Shown here: positions 35,365 through 42,291 of the stretch, in pieces
Layout of the letters: the number at the start of each line of letters is the position of its first letter
Numbering within the stretch: position 1 is the first letter of the stretch
NCBI GenBank assembly: GCA_015061055.1
Contig: SUXH01000009.1
Coordinates: forward strand, 27,614 to 91,613
DNA from: Bacteroidales bacterium
GTDB lineage: Bacteria; Bacteroidota; Bacteroidia; Bacteroidales; Muribaculaceae
Length of the DNA: 64,000 nt
Reading direction: 5' to 3'
Translations under genes and position numbers: made by a program
The notes under the pieces: model-generated
The model's database searches: none
Told to the model about the DNA's origin: nothing
What the model saw: only the letters and a program-made list of their open reading frames with translations

Positions 35365-36741
35365 TCAATTCTCAATTTTCAGTTCAATCATTTTCACTTC
35401 CGAGCGCACTTTGAGGTATTCGGTAAGTTTTTTCTTTTCGGTGTTGCTCATCATACCGTTCAATCTGACAATAGCGAGATTCACTGTATCGGTTTTCCCG
35501 CTTTTTATCGTACAAAACACGTTTCGACTCAGTGCAATATCCTTCACTTTAGGGAATAGTATTTTAATTTCGGGAGCAAGTTGTGTCGATAGTTGTTCAA
35601 ACTCGGATTCTCTTGCCAACACTGCTTTCAATGAGTCGATTTGTTCGCCTTGTTGTGCTATTCGCTTTTGGTTATCGGCATAAATCTCATTAAACATCGA
35701 TGAAGAAATCTCTTTTGAGTTGAGTCGGTTATCTTCATTGATAGCTATTCCTTGTTGTATAATCAGTTGCGTACCTCTGAGCCATCGATTTTCGTCGAGC
35801 CGTTTAGTCATCGCGATTCGCAGAGAGTCGGTATTGATTTTTCTGCCTATAAGAGTAATCTTAATGTATTTCTTGCCATGTCGCACTCCTGCGTCTTTTT
35901 TCAGCACTTGAGCATTAGGGAAAACAAATTCGTTATTAATGAAATTGTTTGCGCTATTCACGAAGTAACTGTCGCGTACCATTGTGAACGTGAGCCACAC
36001 ACTCGGCAACAAAGTTACAACAATAATGGCAGTAACGTATCGTTTTACCTTAATTTTTATTGCATCATTCACGAAAGTTCTCTCCTTGAAACGCAAAAAT
36101 TTCACACCCACAGTAGTGGCAAAACCTATAAAAATAGAATTTATAAGGAAAAGATAAAATGCTCCCACAAAATATTGAAGTTGCCACGTTGCAAGACCAT
36201 ACCCGGCAGTACATAGAGGAGGCATAAGAGCAGTGGCTATTGCCACACCGGGTATTACATTCCCTTTCTTTTTGCAAGCAAGAGCAATGATACCCGCAAG
36301 CCCGCCGAAAAAGCCTATCATAACATCGTAGATAGTGGGCGAGGTGCGAGCCAACAGTTCGGAACGACCTTCGCTCACCGGTGAAATAAGAAAATACACT
36401 GTAGAAGCAAGAACACTGAATAGTGCCGCCATAGCAATATTGCGAAATGAGCGTTTGATGAGGTCGAAATCGTAGGTGCCAAGTCCGAACCCCATTCCGA
36501 TGATGGGACCCATGAGAGGCGATATTAACATCGCACCGATGATAACAGCTGCCGAATTGGTGTTTAGTCCCAAAGAAGCTATGAAAATAGCAATAATAAG
36601 AATGATAATGTTGGAGCCTTTGAACGACACACCATCCATTACTGCCTGCACAGCTGTTTGCTCGTCGTCGAGTTCGGCTTTAAGGTCGAAATATCCTTTG
36701 ATATACTTTTTAGCTTGAATAATCAAATTGTCAGTAGTCAT
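35365..36741 (-). CDS. DUF389 (TIGR00341-like) integral membrane protein
   Basis: 458 residues from the ATG at 36741. About six membrane helices lie between 45 and 260, including the family block SLGLNTNSAAVIIGAMLISPLMGPIIGMG and VIPGVAIATALMPPLCTAGYGLA. A soluble C-terminal region (about 270-458) contains a coiled-coil-like stretch (FNEIYADNQKRIAQQGEQIDSLKAVL). Function unknown; transport is inferred from the fold. It is first in the run with the glycosyltransferase, radical SAM and S66 genes. Confidence 0.88.
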   Translation of the reverse strand: MTTDNLIIQAKKYIKGYFDLKAELDDEQTAVQAVMDGVSFKGSNIIILIIAIFIASLGLNTNSAAVIIGAMLISPLMGPIIGMGFGLGTYDFDLIKRSFRNIAMAALFSVLASTVYFLISPVSEGRSELLARTSPTIYDVMIGFFGGLAGIIALACKKKGNVIPGVAIATALMPPLCTAGYGLATWQLQYFVGAFYLFLINSIFIGFATTVGVKFLRFKERTFVNDAIKIKVKRYVTAIIVVTLLPSVWLTFTMVRDSYFVNSANNFINNEFVFPNAQVLKKDAGVRHGKKYIKITLIGRKINTDSLRIAMTKRLDENRWLRGTQLIIQQGIAINEDNRLNSKEISSSMFNEIYADNQKRIAQQGEQIDSLKAVLARESEFEQLSTQLAPEIKILFPKVKDIALSRNVFCTIKSGKTDTVNLAIVRLNGMMSNTEKKKLTEYLKVRSEVKMIELKIEN

Positions 36742-36845
36742 ATCCAATAGATTTTATTCTATATAAACAATAAAAAGGGGTATTTGGTTAATTTTTACTA
36801 TCTTCAACTGATATGCATTTTTTGTGTAGAGTCCAACAGCAAATG

Positions 36846-36864
36846 CAAAATTAGTTTAAGTTTG
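36846..36864. promoter_or_regulatory. back-to-back -7 elements for DUF389 (-) and the SGNH gene (+)
   Basis: TAATTTTG on the minus strand (36853-36846) and TAAGTTTG on the plus strand (36857-36864) lie three bases apart. Neither has a good TTG at the usual distance. If used, the plus start leaves a leader of about 200 nt before the ATG at 37068. Confidence 0.45.
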
Positions 36865-37067
36865 CGAAAAATATTGATTTTGGTGACTCAAAGTTTAATT
36901 TTTCTCTTGGACGCCGGTTAAGTTTCTTCTGTATTTCCATGATTTTCTTGTCTGAAAAGTTGTTGAAATTGGCTTTTTTAGGGATGCATTTTTGTTTGTC
37001 TATGATTTTAATGAGGAATATTTGGTTATTTGCGAAAGTCTTGCGATTTTTGCAAAGTTTTTTGATT

Positions 37068-37865
37068 ATGAGAAAGAATTATTTAGAATTTTGGCTGATA
37101 TTACTGGTGTCGTTTGTGCTGTTTTTTGCACTTTCGGCTTTTGATACTTTTAAGATTGGCAACTTTGAGTTGAAGACATCGGGTATGCTTGACCGTTTGT
37201 TGCGTGTTCCCGAGAATTTGAAAGCTGTAGAGGACTCAGCTATTGCGGTACAAGCTGATACTGTTGATGTGAAGCCCAAAGTGATAGATGAAACTCCCCA
37301 AATTATACTTTTTGTGGGTGACTCTATGCTTGAAGGATTGTCTCCTCGTTTGGCTGCCTATGCTGCCGAGAATGGGCACACTCTGTATTCGGTGATATGG
37401 TATAGTTCTACTTCGGAGGTGTGGGGAAACTCGACAAAGTTGGCTGATTACATCACAAAGTATAAGCCTACGTATGTGTTTGTATCGCTTGGTGCAAATG
37501 AATTATTTGTGAGAGATATAGCGAATAAACGCGATAAATATGTAAAGAATATATTATCACAGATTGGGGATATTCCTTTTGTGTGGATAGGCCCTCCAAA
37601 CTGGAAACCCGACACCGGAATCAATGATCTTGTAGCTAAAAATGTGTTGCGATGCAAGAATGGTTCGTTCTTCTTGTCGAATGGTATGCAATTCGATCGC
37701 GCCAAAGATGGAGCACACCCTACTCGAAAGTCGGCACGTGCCTGGATGGATAGTGTGGCACGTTGGATGCCGGAGAATGCAGCTCATCCTATCAAGATGA
37801 GTAAACCTGAGGCACAGACAGCTAAGCCGGCGCGCGTGTTTATGCATCAACCTAATGAAAAATAG
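37068..37865 (+). CDS. membrane-anchored SGNH-type hydrolase/acyltransferase, partner of the MBOAT protein
   Basis: 265 residues from the chosen ATG. One N-terminal membrane helix (about 6-24, LILLVSFVLFFALSAF) is followed by a periplasmic SGNH domain. Block I is FVGDSMLEG with the nucleophile Ser86, block III is SLGANE, and block V is DGAHPT with Asp214 and His217. It resembles DUF459/DltD-type proteins that receive an acyl group and move it to a glycan. It is 22 bp upstream of the MBOAT gene. An in-frame ATG at 36939 gives a longer, Phe/Leu-rich start that looks like translated AT-rich leader. Confidence 0.85.
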   Translation: MRKNYLEFWLILLVSFVLFFALSAFDTFKIGNFELKTSGMLDRLLRVPENLKAVEDSAIAVQADTVDVKPKVIDETPQIILFVGDSMLEGLSPRLAAYAAENGHTLYSVIWYSSTSEVWGNSTKLADYITKYKPTYVFVSLGANELFVRDIANKRDKYVKNILSQIGDIPFVWIGPPNWKPDTGINDLVAKNVLRCKNGSFFLSNGMQFDRAKDGAHPTRKSARAWMDSVARWMPENAAHPIKMSKPEAQTAKPARVFMHQPNEK

Positions 37866-37887
37866 CATAGAATAGTTGTTGAGAGAA

Positions 37888-39354
37888 ATGGAGTATTTGT
37901 GGCATAATATATGTGAGTTGTTCACCTATCAGAAAGATGCGCCAATGATTTTTTCTTCGGGCATCTTTTGGGTTATCTTTTTGATGTTTCTGCCTGTGTA
38001 TGCGGCATTGAAAGATAAGCGCAAGCAGATGATTGTGTTTGTGGTGGCATTCAGTTTGTATTTCTATTATAAGTCGAGCGGTTTGTTCTTTTTGCTTCTT
38101 GTGGGTACATCGTTGCTCGATTGGACATTGTCTCGGTTGCTTGTGAAGCAAAAGAGTGAGTTGCGTCGTCGCTTATGTGTGGTAGTGTCGGTGGTGGCTT
38201 CTTTGAGTATATTGGGCTATTTTAAGTATGCTAATTTCTTTTTGTGGAATTGGAATCAGATGGTGGGTGGAAATTTTCAGCCACTCGACATTATTCTGCC
38301 TGTGGGAATCTCATTCTACACTTTCCAATCGATAAGCTATATTGTCGATGTGTATAAGGGTAGAGTGCAACCCACTGCCACATGGCTTGAATATGCTTTC
38401 TTCTTGTCGTTTTTCCCGGCGCTTGTAGCGGGTCCTATTGTACGTGCCGACTATTTTATTCCTCAAATAAAAGAAAATCATAAGGCTACTCGTGATGAGG
38501 TGTATCTCGGATTTTGGCTTATAATTCTTGGAGTGATAAAAAAGTCGCTGATAGCCGACTATATTTCACAATACAACGATTTGATATTTTCATCGCCTAC
38601 GGGCTATACCGGCTTTGAAAGTCTTATGGGTGTGGTGGGATATACGATGCAGATATATTGCGACTTTTCGGGTTACTCTGATATGGCAATAGGTATAGCT
38701 TTGATAATGGGATTCAAGTTGAGTGCCAACTTTGATTTTCCGTATAAGTCGACCAATGTTACCGAATTCTGGCACAGATGGCACATATCGCTATCGTCGT
38801 GGCTAAGAGATTATGTATATATCCCTCTTGGAGGTAATCGAAAAGGAACAGTACGCACTTATGTCAATAATTTCTTGACGATGCTCATTGGTGGATTGTG
38901 GCATGGCGCTGCGTGGAAATTTGTGTTCTGGGGTGCTATGCATGGTGTGGGATTGGCTATACATAAAGCATCGAAACCTTGGCTCTCGCGTATTCCCGAT
39001 AATTGGATTGTACGTGCGTTGTCGTGGATGTTTACAATCACATTTGTGTCGTTCTTGTGGGTGTTCTTTCGAGCCGATTCGTGGACCGATTCGTGGTTGA
39101 TAATAAAGAATATATTTACCAATTTTCACGTCGATTATATTCCTGTGTTTGTGGAAGTGCGTTATGTGTGGTGTATTATGATGGCAGTGATAATAACGGC
39201 TCACGCAGTGCCTTCACGTTGGTGGAACACGTTGAGTTGCTTGTTTGTGCGTTCTCATTGGGCGGTGAAATTTATTGTGTTCATCGTGGTAGTTCAATTT
39301 GTAATACAATTTATGAGTGAAGACGTGTCTCCATTTATTTATTTCCAATTTTAA
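37888..39354 (+). CDS. MBOAT-family O-acyltransferase (DltB/AlgI-like) with C-terminal acyl-shuttle motif
   Basis: 488 residues from the ATG. About ten or more membrane helices are visible. Family signatures are FFLSFFPALVAGPIVRADYF, YTMQIYCDFSGYSDMAIGIALIMGF, TEFWHRWHISLSSWLRDYVYIPLGGNRKG and the catalytic GLWHGAAWKF with His339. The protein ends Pro-Phe-Ile-Tyr-Phe-Gln-Phe. This matches the C-terminal hexapeptide of DltX, whose Tyr carries the acyl group between DltB and DltD. Fusion of the motif to the MBOAT itself is known in other systems. Tyr485 (codon 39340-39342) is the predicted shuttle residue. The acyl group and acceptor are unknown. Confidence 0.93.
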   Translation: MEYLWHNICELFTYQKDAPMIFSSGIFWVIFLMFLPVYAALKDKRKQMIVFVVAFSLYFYYKSSGLFFLLLVGTSLLDWTLSRLLVKQKSELRRRLCVVVSVVASLSILGYFKYANFFLWNWNQMVGGNFQPLDIILPVGISFYTFQSISYIVDVYKGRVQPTATWLEYAFFLSFFPALVAGPIVRADYFIPQIKENHKATRDEVYLGFWLIILGVIKKSLIADYISQYNDLIFSSPTGYTGFESLMGVVGYTMQIYCDFSGYSDMAIGIALIMGFKLSANFDFPYKSTNVTEFWHRWHISLSSWLRDYVYIPLGGNRKGTVRTYVNNFLTMLIGGLWHGAAWKFVFWGAMHGVGLAIHKASKPWLSRIPDNWIVRALSWMFTITFVSFLWVFFRADSWTDSWLIIKNIFTNFHVDYIPVFVEVRYVWCIMMAVIITAHAVPSRWWNTLSCLFVRSHWAVKFIVFIVVVQFVIQFMSEDVSPFIYFQF

Positions 39355-39379
39355 TCATTCTCAAAAGAACCTATGAATT

Positions 39380-39469
39380 ATGGATAAACATAAATATGAC
39401 AAGATATATATTGCTCTCACAGTGATTATAATAGTTGCAGTGGTGATACTTATTTGCAATAATAATTAA
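39380..39469 (+). CDS. 29-residue single-helix membrane microprotein
   Basis: An ATG 26 bp after the MBOAT stop opens a frame of 29 codons ending TAA. The product has a charged start (MDKHKYDKIY), one hydrophobic helix (IALTVIIIVAVVILIC) and the end Asn-Asn-Asn. It lacks the Phe-Ile-Tyr motif, so it is not a DltX equivalent. Its charge pattern predicts a cytoplasmic N-terminus. The promoter of the next gene overlaps its 3' end. Role unknown; an MBOAT-SGNH accessory is an inference from position. Confidence 0.5.
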   Translation: MDKHKYDKIYIALTVIIIVAVVILICNNN

Positions 39470-39484
39470 AATTAAGTAAATTTG
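39453..39484 (+). promoter_or_regulatory. promoter of the GNAT gene
   Basis: TTTG (39453-39456), 20 bp, TAAATTTG (39477-39484). It sits over the end of the microprotein frame, and gives a leader of about 50 nt. The GNAT gene therefore has its own promoter. Confidence 0.8.
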
Positions 39485-39537
39485 TGAATTGAATTTTGCT
39501 TTAGAGCAAAAAGCCTAATTCCTAAGTATATAAATAT

Positions 39538-40674
39538 ATGGCACTTGTAGTAAAAGAAATTTCAGCTAAAAAGAAGGAACTTGAAAAGTTTGTCGATTTT
39601 GGGATTAACCTTTATAAAGGAAACGAATACTATGTACCATCACTTGTGTTGGATGAGATAGAGACTCTTTCGCCCGAAAAGAATCCGGCGTTTGACTTTT
39701 GTGAATCGGTGTACTTTATGGCCTTTGATGAGGCTACCGGAAAACCTCTTGGACGCATTGCCGGTATTATTAACAATGTTACCAATGAAAAATACAACGA
39801 ACGTAATGTGCGTTTCGGATTTATTGATTTTGTTGATGATAAAGAAGTGAGTAGTGCGCTAATCGGAGCTGTAGAGAAATGGGGAAAGGCAAGAGGAATG
39901 GATACTATTGTAGGTCCTCTTGGTTTCACTGATATGGACCCGGAAGGAATGCTTGTGGAAGGTTTCGACCAGATTGGCACAATGGCAACTATTTATAATT
40001 ATCCTTATTATGAACAACATCTTAAGGAGCTTGGCTTTGAAACCGAAATTGACTGGGTGGAATTCAAGATTATGATTCCCGATGTCATTCCTGAAAAGAT
40101 GGCGCGTATTGCCGATATTATCCGCAAGAAATACAATCTTTCCACTCCAAAATATAAAAGTGCCAAGAAACTGATAGCCGACTATGGCGATGCGATATTC
40201 AAACTTATTAACGAGGCTTACGACCCTCTATATGGATATTCTCCACTCACACAGAAACAAATAGATCATTACATTAAGATGTATGTACCTATTTTGCGCC
40301 TTGAAAATGTGTGCTTGATTACAGAAGAAAGTGGTGAACTCGTGGGGGTTGGTATCACATTGCCTTCTATGTCAAAGGCTTTGCAAAAGACGCGCGGACG
40401 ATTGTTCCCATTCGGTTGGTGGCATATGCTTAAGGCATTACGAGGTAAGAATGATGTTGTGGACTTGATGCTTGTGGCTATCAAACCGGAATATCAAAGC
40501 AAGGGCGTGAATGCATTATTGTTTACAGAGCTTATACCTGCATTTCAAGGTAATGGTTATGTATATGCCGAAAGTAATCCGGAACTTGAACTAAACCAAA
40601 AAGTTCAATCGCAGTGGCAATACTTCGACACCACTCAACACAAACGCCGTCGCGCCTTCAAGAAGAAGATTTGA
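39538..40674 (+). CDS. GNAT-fold N-acetyltransferase-like protein
   Basis: 378 residues. The N-terminal half reads KKELEKFVDFGINLYKGNEYYVPSL and GRIAGIINN, and the C-terminal half has a GNAT-like stretch, VDLMLVAIKPEYQSKGVNALLFTEL, where the acetyl-CoA loop is expected (Q-x-x-G pattern). The very basic end is HKRRRAFKKKI. The family is common in Bacteroidota and the substrate is not known. It follows the MBOAT cassette but has its own promoter, so a link to acylation is not established. Confidence 0.78.
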   Translation: MALVVKEISAKKKELEKFVDFGINLYKGNEYYVPSLVLDEIETLSPEKNPAFDFCESVYFMAFDEATGKPLGRIAGIINNVTNEKYNERNVRFGFIDFVDDKEVSSALIGAVEKWGKARGMDTIVGPLGFTDMDPEGMLVEGFDQIGTMATIYNYPYYEQHLKELGFETEIDWVEFKIMIPDVIPEKMARIADIIRKKYNLSTPKYKSAKKLIADYGDAIFKLINEAYDPLYGYSPLTQKQIDHYIKMYVPILRLENVCLITEESGELVGVGITLPSMSKALQKTRGRLFPFGWWHMLKALRGKNDVVDLMLVAIKPEYQSKGVNALLFTELIPAFQGNGYVYAESNPELELNQKVQSQWQYFDTTQHKRRRAFKKKI

Positions 40675-40696
40675 AAATATTGATATAAACAACTAA

Positions 40697-40730
40697 ACGA
40701 GCAATCCGCTGTGGATTGCTCGTGCTTTTT
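40697..40730. terminator. bidirectional terminator between the GNAT gene and cdd
   Basis: ACGAGCAATCC (40697-40707) pairs perfectly with GGATTGCTCGT (40713-40723), and GCTTTTT follows on the plus strand. The T tract overlaps the cdd stop codon. Confidence 0.9.
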
Positions 40731-41199
40731 AAAATTCTTCGAAACTGAGGGGGAGCAAACTTCGTATACCTTGTAATTTGTACACCTTATTGCGACCTGC
40801 AAGGAGGATTTCTATTGGCTGACCTCCGAGTTTCTCATATTCGAGAATTGCTTGACGGCAAGCTCCACAAGGCGAAATAGGTTCATCTATAAATTCACCT
40901 TCGGTGAAAGCTGCAATTGCCAATTTGCAGAATCTTACTCCGGGAAAGCGTGCGCCGGCATAGAATATGGTAGTTCGTTCGGCACAAGTTCCACTTGGGA
41001 AGGCTGCATTTTCTTGGTTGGAGCCTGATATGATTTCCCCATTCTCGAGTAACACAGCTGCTCCTACGTTGAACTTGCTATAAGGGGCATAAGATGTCTC
41101 GGTCGCTTTTTTTGCTCTCTCAACGAGATTTTTATCGGTATCGTTCAGTTCATTATAAGAATAAACCTCTATCTTTGTCGAAATGATTTTATTTTCCAT
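40729..41199 (-). CDS. cdd: cytidine deaminase
   Basis: 156 residues. Zinc and catalytic motifs are CAERTT (TCAE) and PCGACRQAI (PCxxC), with YAPYSKFNVGAAVL and NQENAAFPSG upstream. It deaminates cytidine and deoxycytidine to uridines. Its ATG lies 2 bp from the ATG of the divergent glucosaminidase gene, so each promoter lies inside the other gene. The N-terminus (KIEVYSYNEL) resembles Bacteroides homologues as recalled, which supports this start. Confidence 0.95.
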   Translation of the reverse strand: MENKIISTKIEVYSYNELNDTDKNLVERAKKATETSYAPYSKFNVGAAVLLENGEIISGSNQENAAFPSGTCAERTTIFYAGARFPGVRFCKLAIAAFTEGEFIDEPISPCGACRQAILEYEKLGGQPIEILLAGRNKVYKLQGIRSLLPLSFEEF

Positions 41200-41248
41200 A
41201 TATGCAAAAGAGTTTACGCAAATTTATTGATATTTTTTCAAAAAACAA
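41170..41248. promoter_or_regulatory. interlocked divergent promoters of cdd and the glucosaminidase gene
   Basis: Plus strand: TATCTTTG at 41170-41177, inside cdd codons, 24 bp before the glucosaminidase ATG. Minus strand: TTG (41248-41246), 19 bp, TAAATTTG (41226-41219), inside glucosaminidase codons, 19 bp before the cdd ATG. The two predicted 5' ends overlap, so the transcripts would be complementary at their starts. Confidence 0.65.
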
Positions 41249-42173
41249 TCGAGAATGTGTTTTTTGTGCGTTTTTAGCGATTTTATTTATAAGTGGAGGG
41301 ATTTTTGAGGCCGATGCCCGGAAACGTTCTCGTAGCTATGAAAACTATGTTGAACGTTATCGAAAGCTTGCGGTAGAACAAAGAAAAAAATATGGCATAC
41401 CGGCGAGCATCACTTTAGCTCAAGGATTATTAGAGAGTGGTGCCGGGCAAAGTCGTCTTGCGCGCGAGGCAAACAACCATTTCGGTATAAAGTGTGGGGG
41501 TACTTGGAAAGGCAAGACCATAAAGCACGATGACGATAAAAAGAAGGAATGTTTCCGTAAGTATAAGAAAGTGGAAGATTCTTATGAAGACCACTCTCGT
41601 TTTCTCAAAAGAAAACGCTATGAGCCTTTGTTTGAATATAAGATTACCGATTATAAGAATTGGGCAAAGGGTTTGCGCAAATGTGGTTATGCTACCGACC
41701 GAAAGTACCCTGAAAAACTCATTTCCATTATTGAGTTATATGGTCTTGCACGTTACGACAAAGACGGTTTTGAGAATGATGATAAATTGGTGAATGATGC
41801 CGAAATGCGTGTTGAGGTGCGAGTAGAATTCGGACGAGAAGTGCATCTTTGTGGAAAGTTGAAATATGTTATAGCTACTGAAGGTGATAGTTATGAAAAA
41901 ATAGCCCGACAATGTGGGTTGAAAAGCGATAAACTACGTTCGATAAATGATGTTGAAGATACTTGTGATGAGTTGGTTGTCGGTGAGATTGTGCATTTGA
42001 AAAAGAAAAATAAGAAATATGCCGGAAAGGGTAAATATTATGAGGTGAAGAAGGGCGAAACACTCTATTCCATATCACAAAAACTCGGAGTGCAATTGAA
42101 GCAACTGCAAAAACGTAACAATCTCGATAAAACATCGGTGATAATGCCTGGTGACCGATTAAAGGTGAAATAA
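41202..42173 (+). CDS. glucosaminidase-domain protein with two LysM repeats
   Basis: 323 residues. A membrane or signal segment (about 19-38, CVFCAFLAILFISGGIF) precedes a glucosaminidase domain (about 50-190). That domain has ITLAQGLLESGAGQSRLAREANNHFGIKC, whose Glu is the likely catalytic acid, and later GYATDRKYPEKLI. Two LysM modules follow (about 215-265 and 278-323, YEVKKGETLYSISQKLGV). It probably binds and cuts peptidoglycan in the periplasm. The middle is very rich in lysine and aspartate. It overlaps the cdd promoter region. Confidence 0.92.
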   Translation: MQKSLRKFIDIFSKNNRECVFCAFLAILFISGGIFEADARKRSRSYENYVERYRKLAVEQRKKYGIPASITLAQGLLESGAGQSRLAREANNHFGIKCGGTWKGKTIKHDDDKKKECFRKYKKVEDSYEDHSRFLKRKRYEPLFEYKITDYKNWAKGLRKCGYATDRKYPEKLISIIELYGLARYDKDGFENDDKLVNDAEMRVEVRVEFGREVHLCGKLKYVIATEGDSYEKIARQCGLKSDKLRSINDVEDTCDELVVGEIVHLKKKNKKYAGKGKYYEVKKGETLYSISQKLGVQLKQLQKRNNLDKTSVIMPGDRLKVK

Positions 42174-42189
42174 CATTAGGGCATAGTGG

Positions 42190-42233
42190 AAAAAATTGAA
42201 GATGCGAATAGAAATCACTTCTGTCGCATCTTC
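42190..42233 (-). terminator. intrinsic terminator after the outer-membrane barrel gene
   Basis: GAAGATGCGA (42198-42207) pairs with TCGCATCTTC (42224-42233), with an inner AGAA/TTCT extension. On the minus strand it is followed by AATTTTTTCC. Confidence 0.8.
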
Positions 42234-42291
42234 TCCATAAAACTTCAAATTATGAATGTACTATTATGTATTATTGTGTTGTTTTAGAATC

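Noticed and set aside
36939..37067. Upstream extension of the SGNH protein from an ATG at 36939
   Set aside because: The extra residues are Phe/Leu-rich as expected from AT-rich leader DNA, and the membrane anchor of the family begins right after the ATG at 37068. Not fully excluded.
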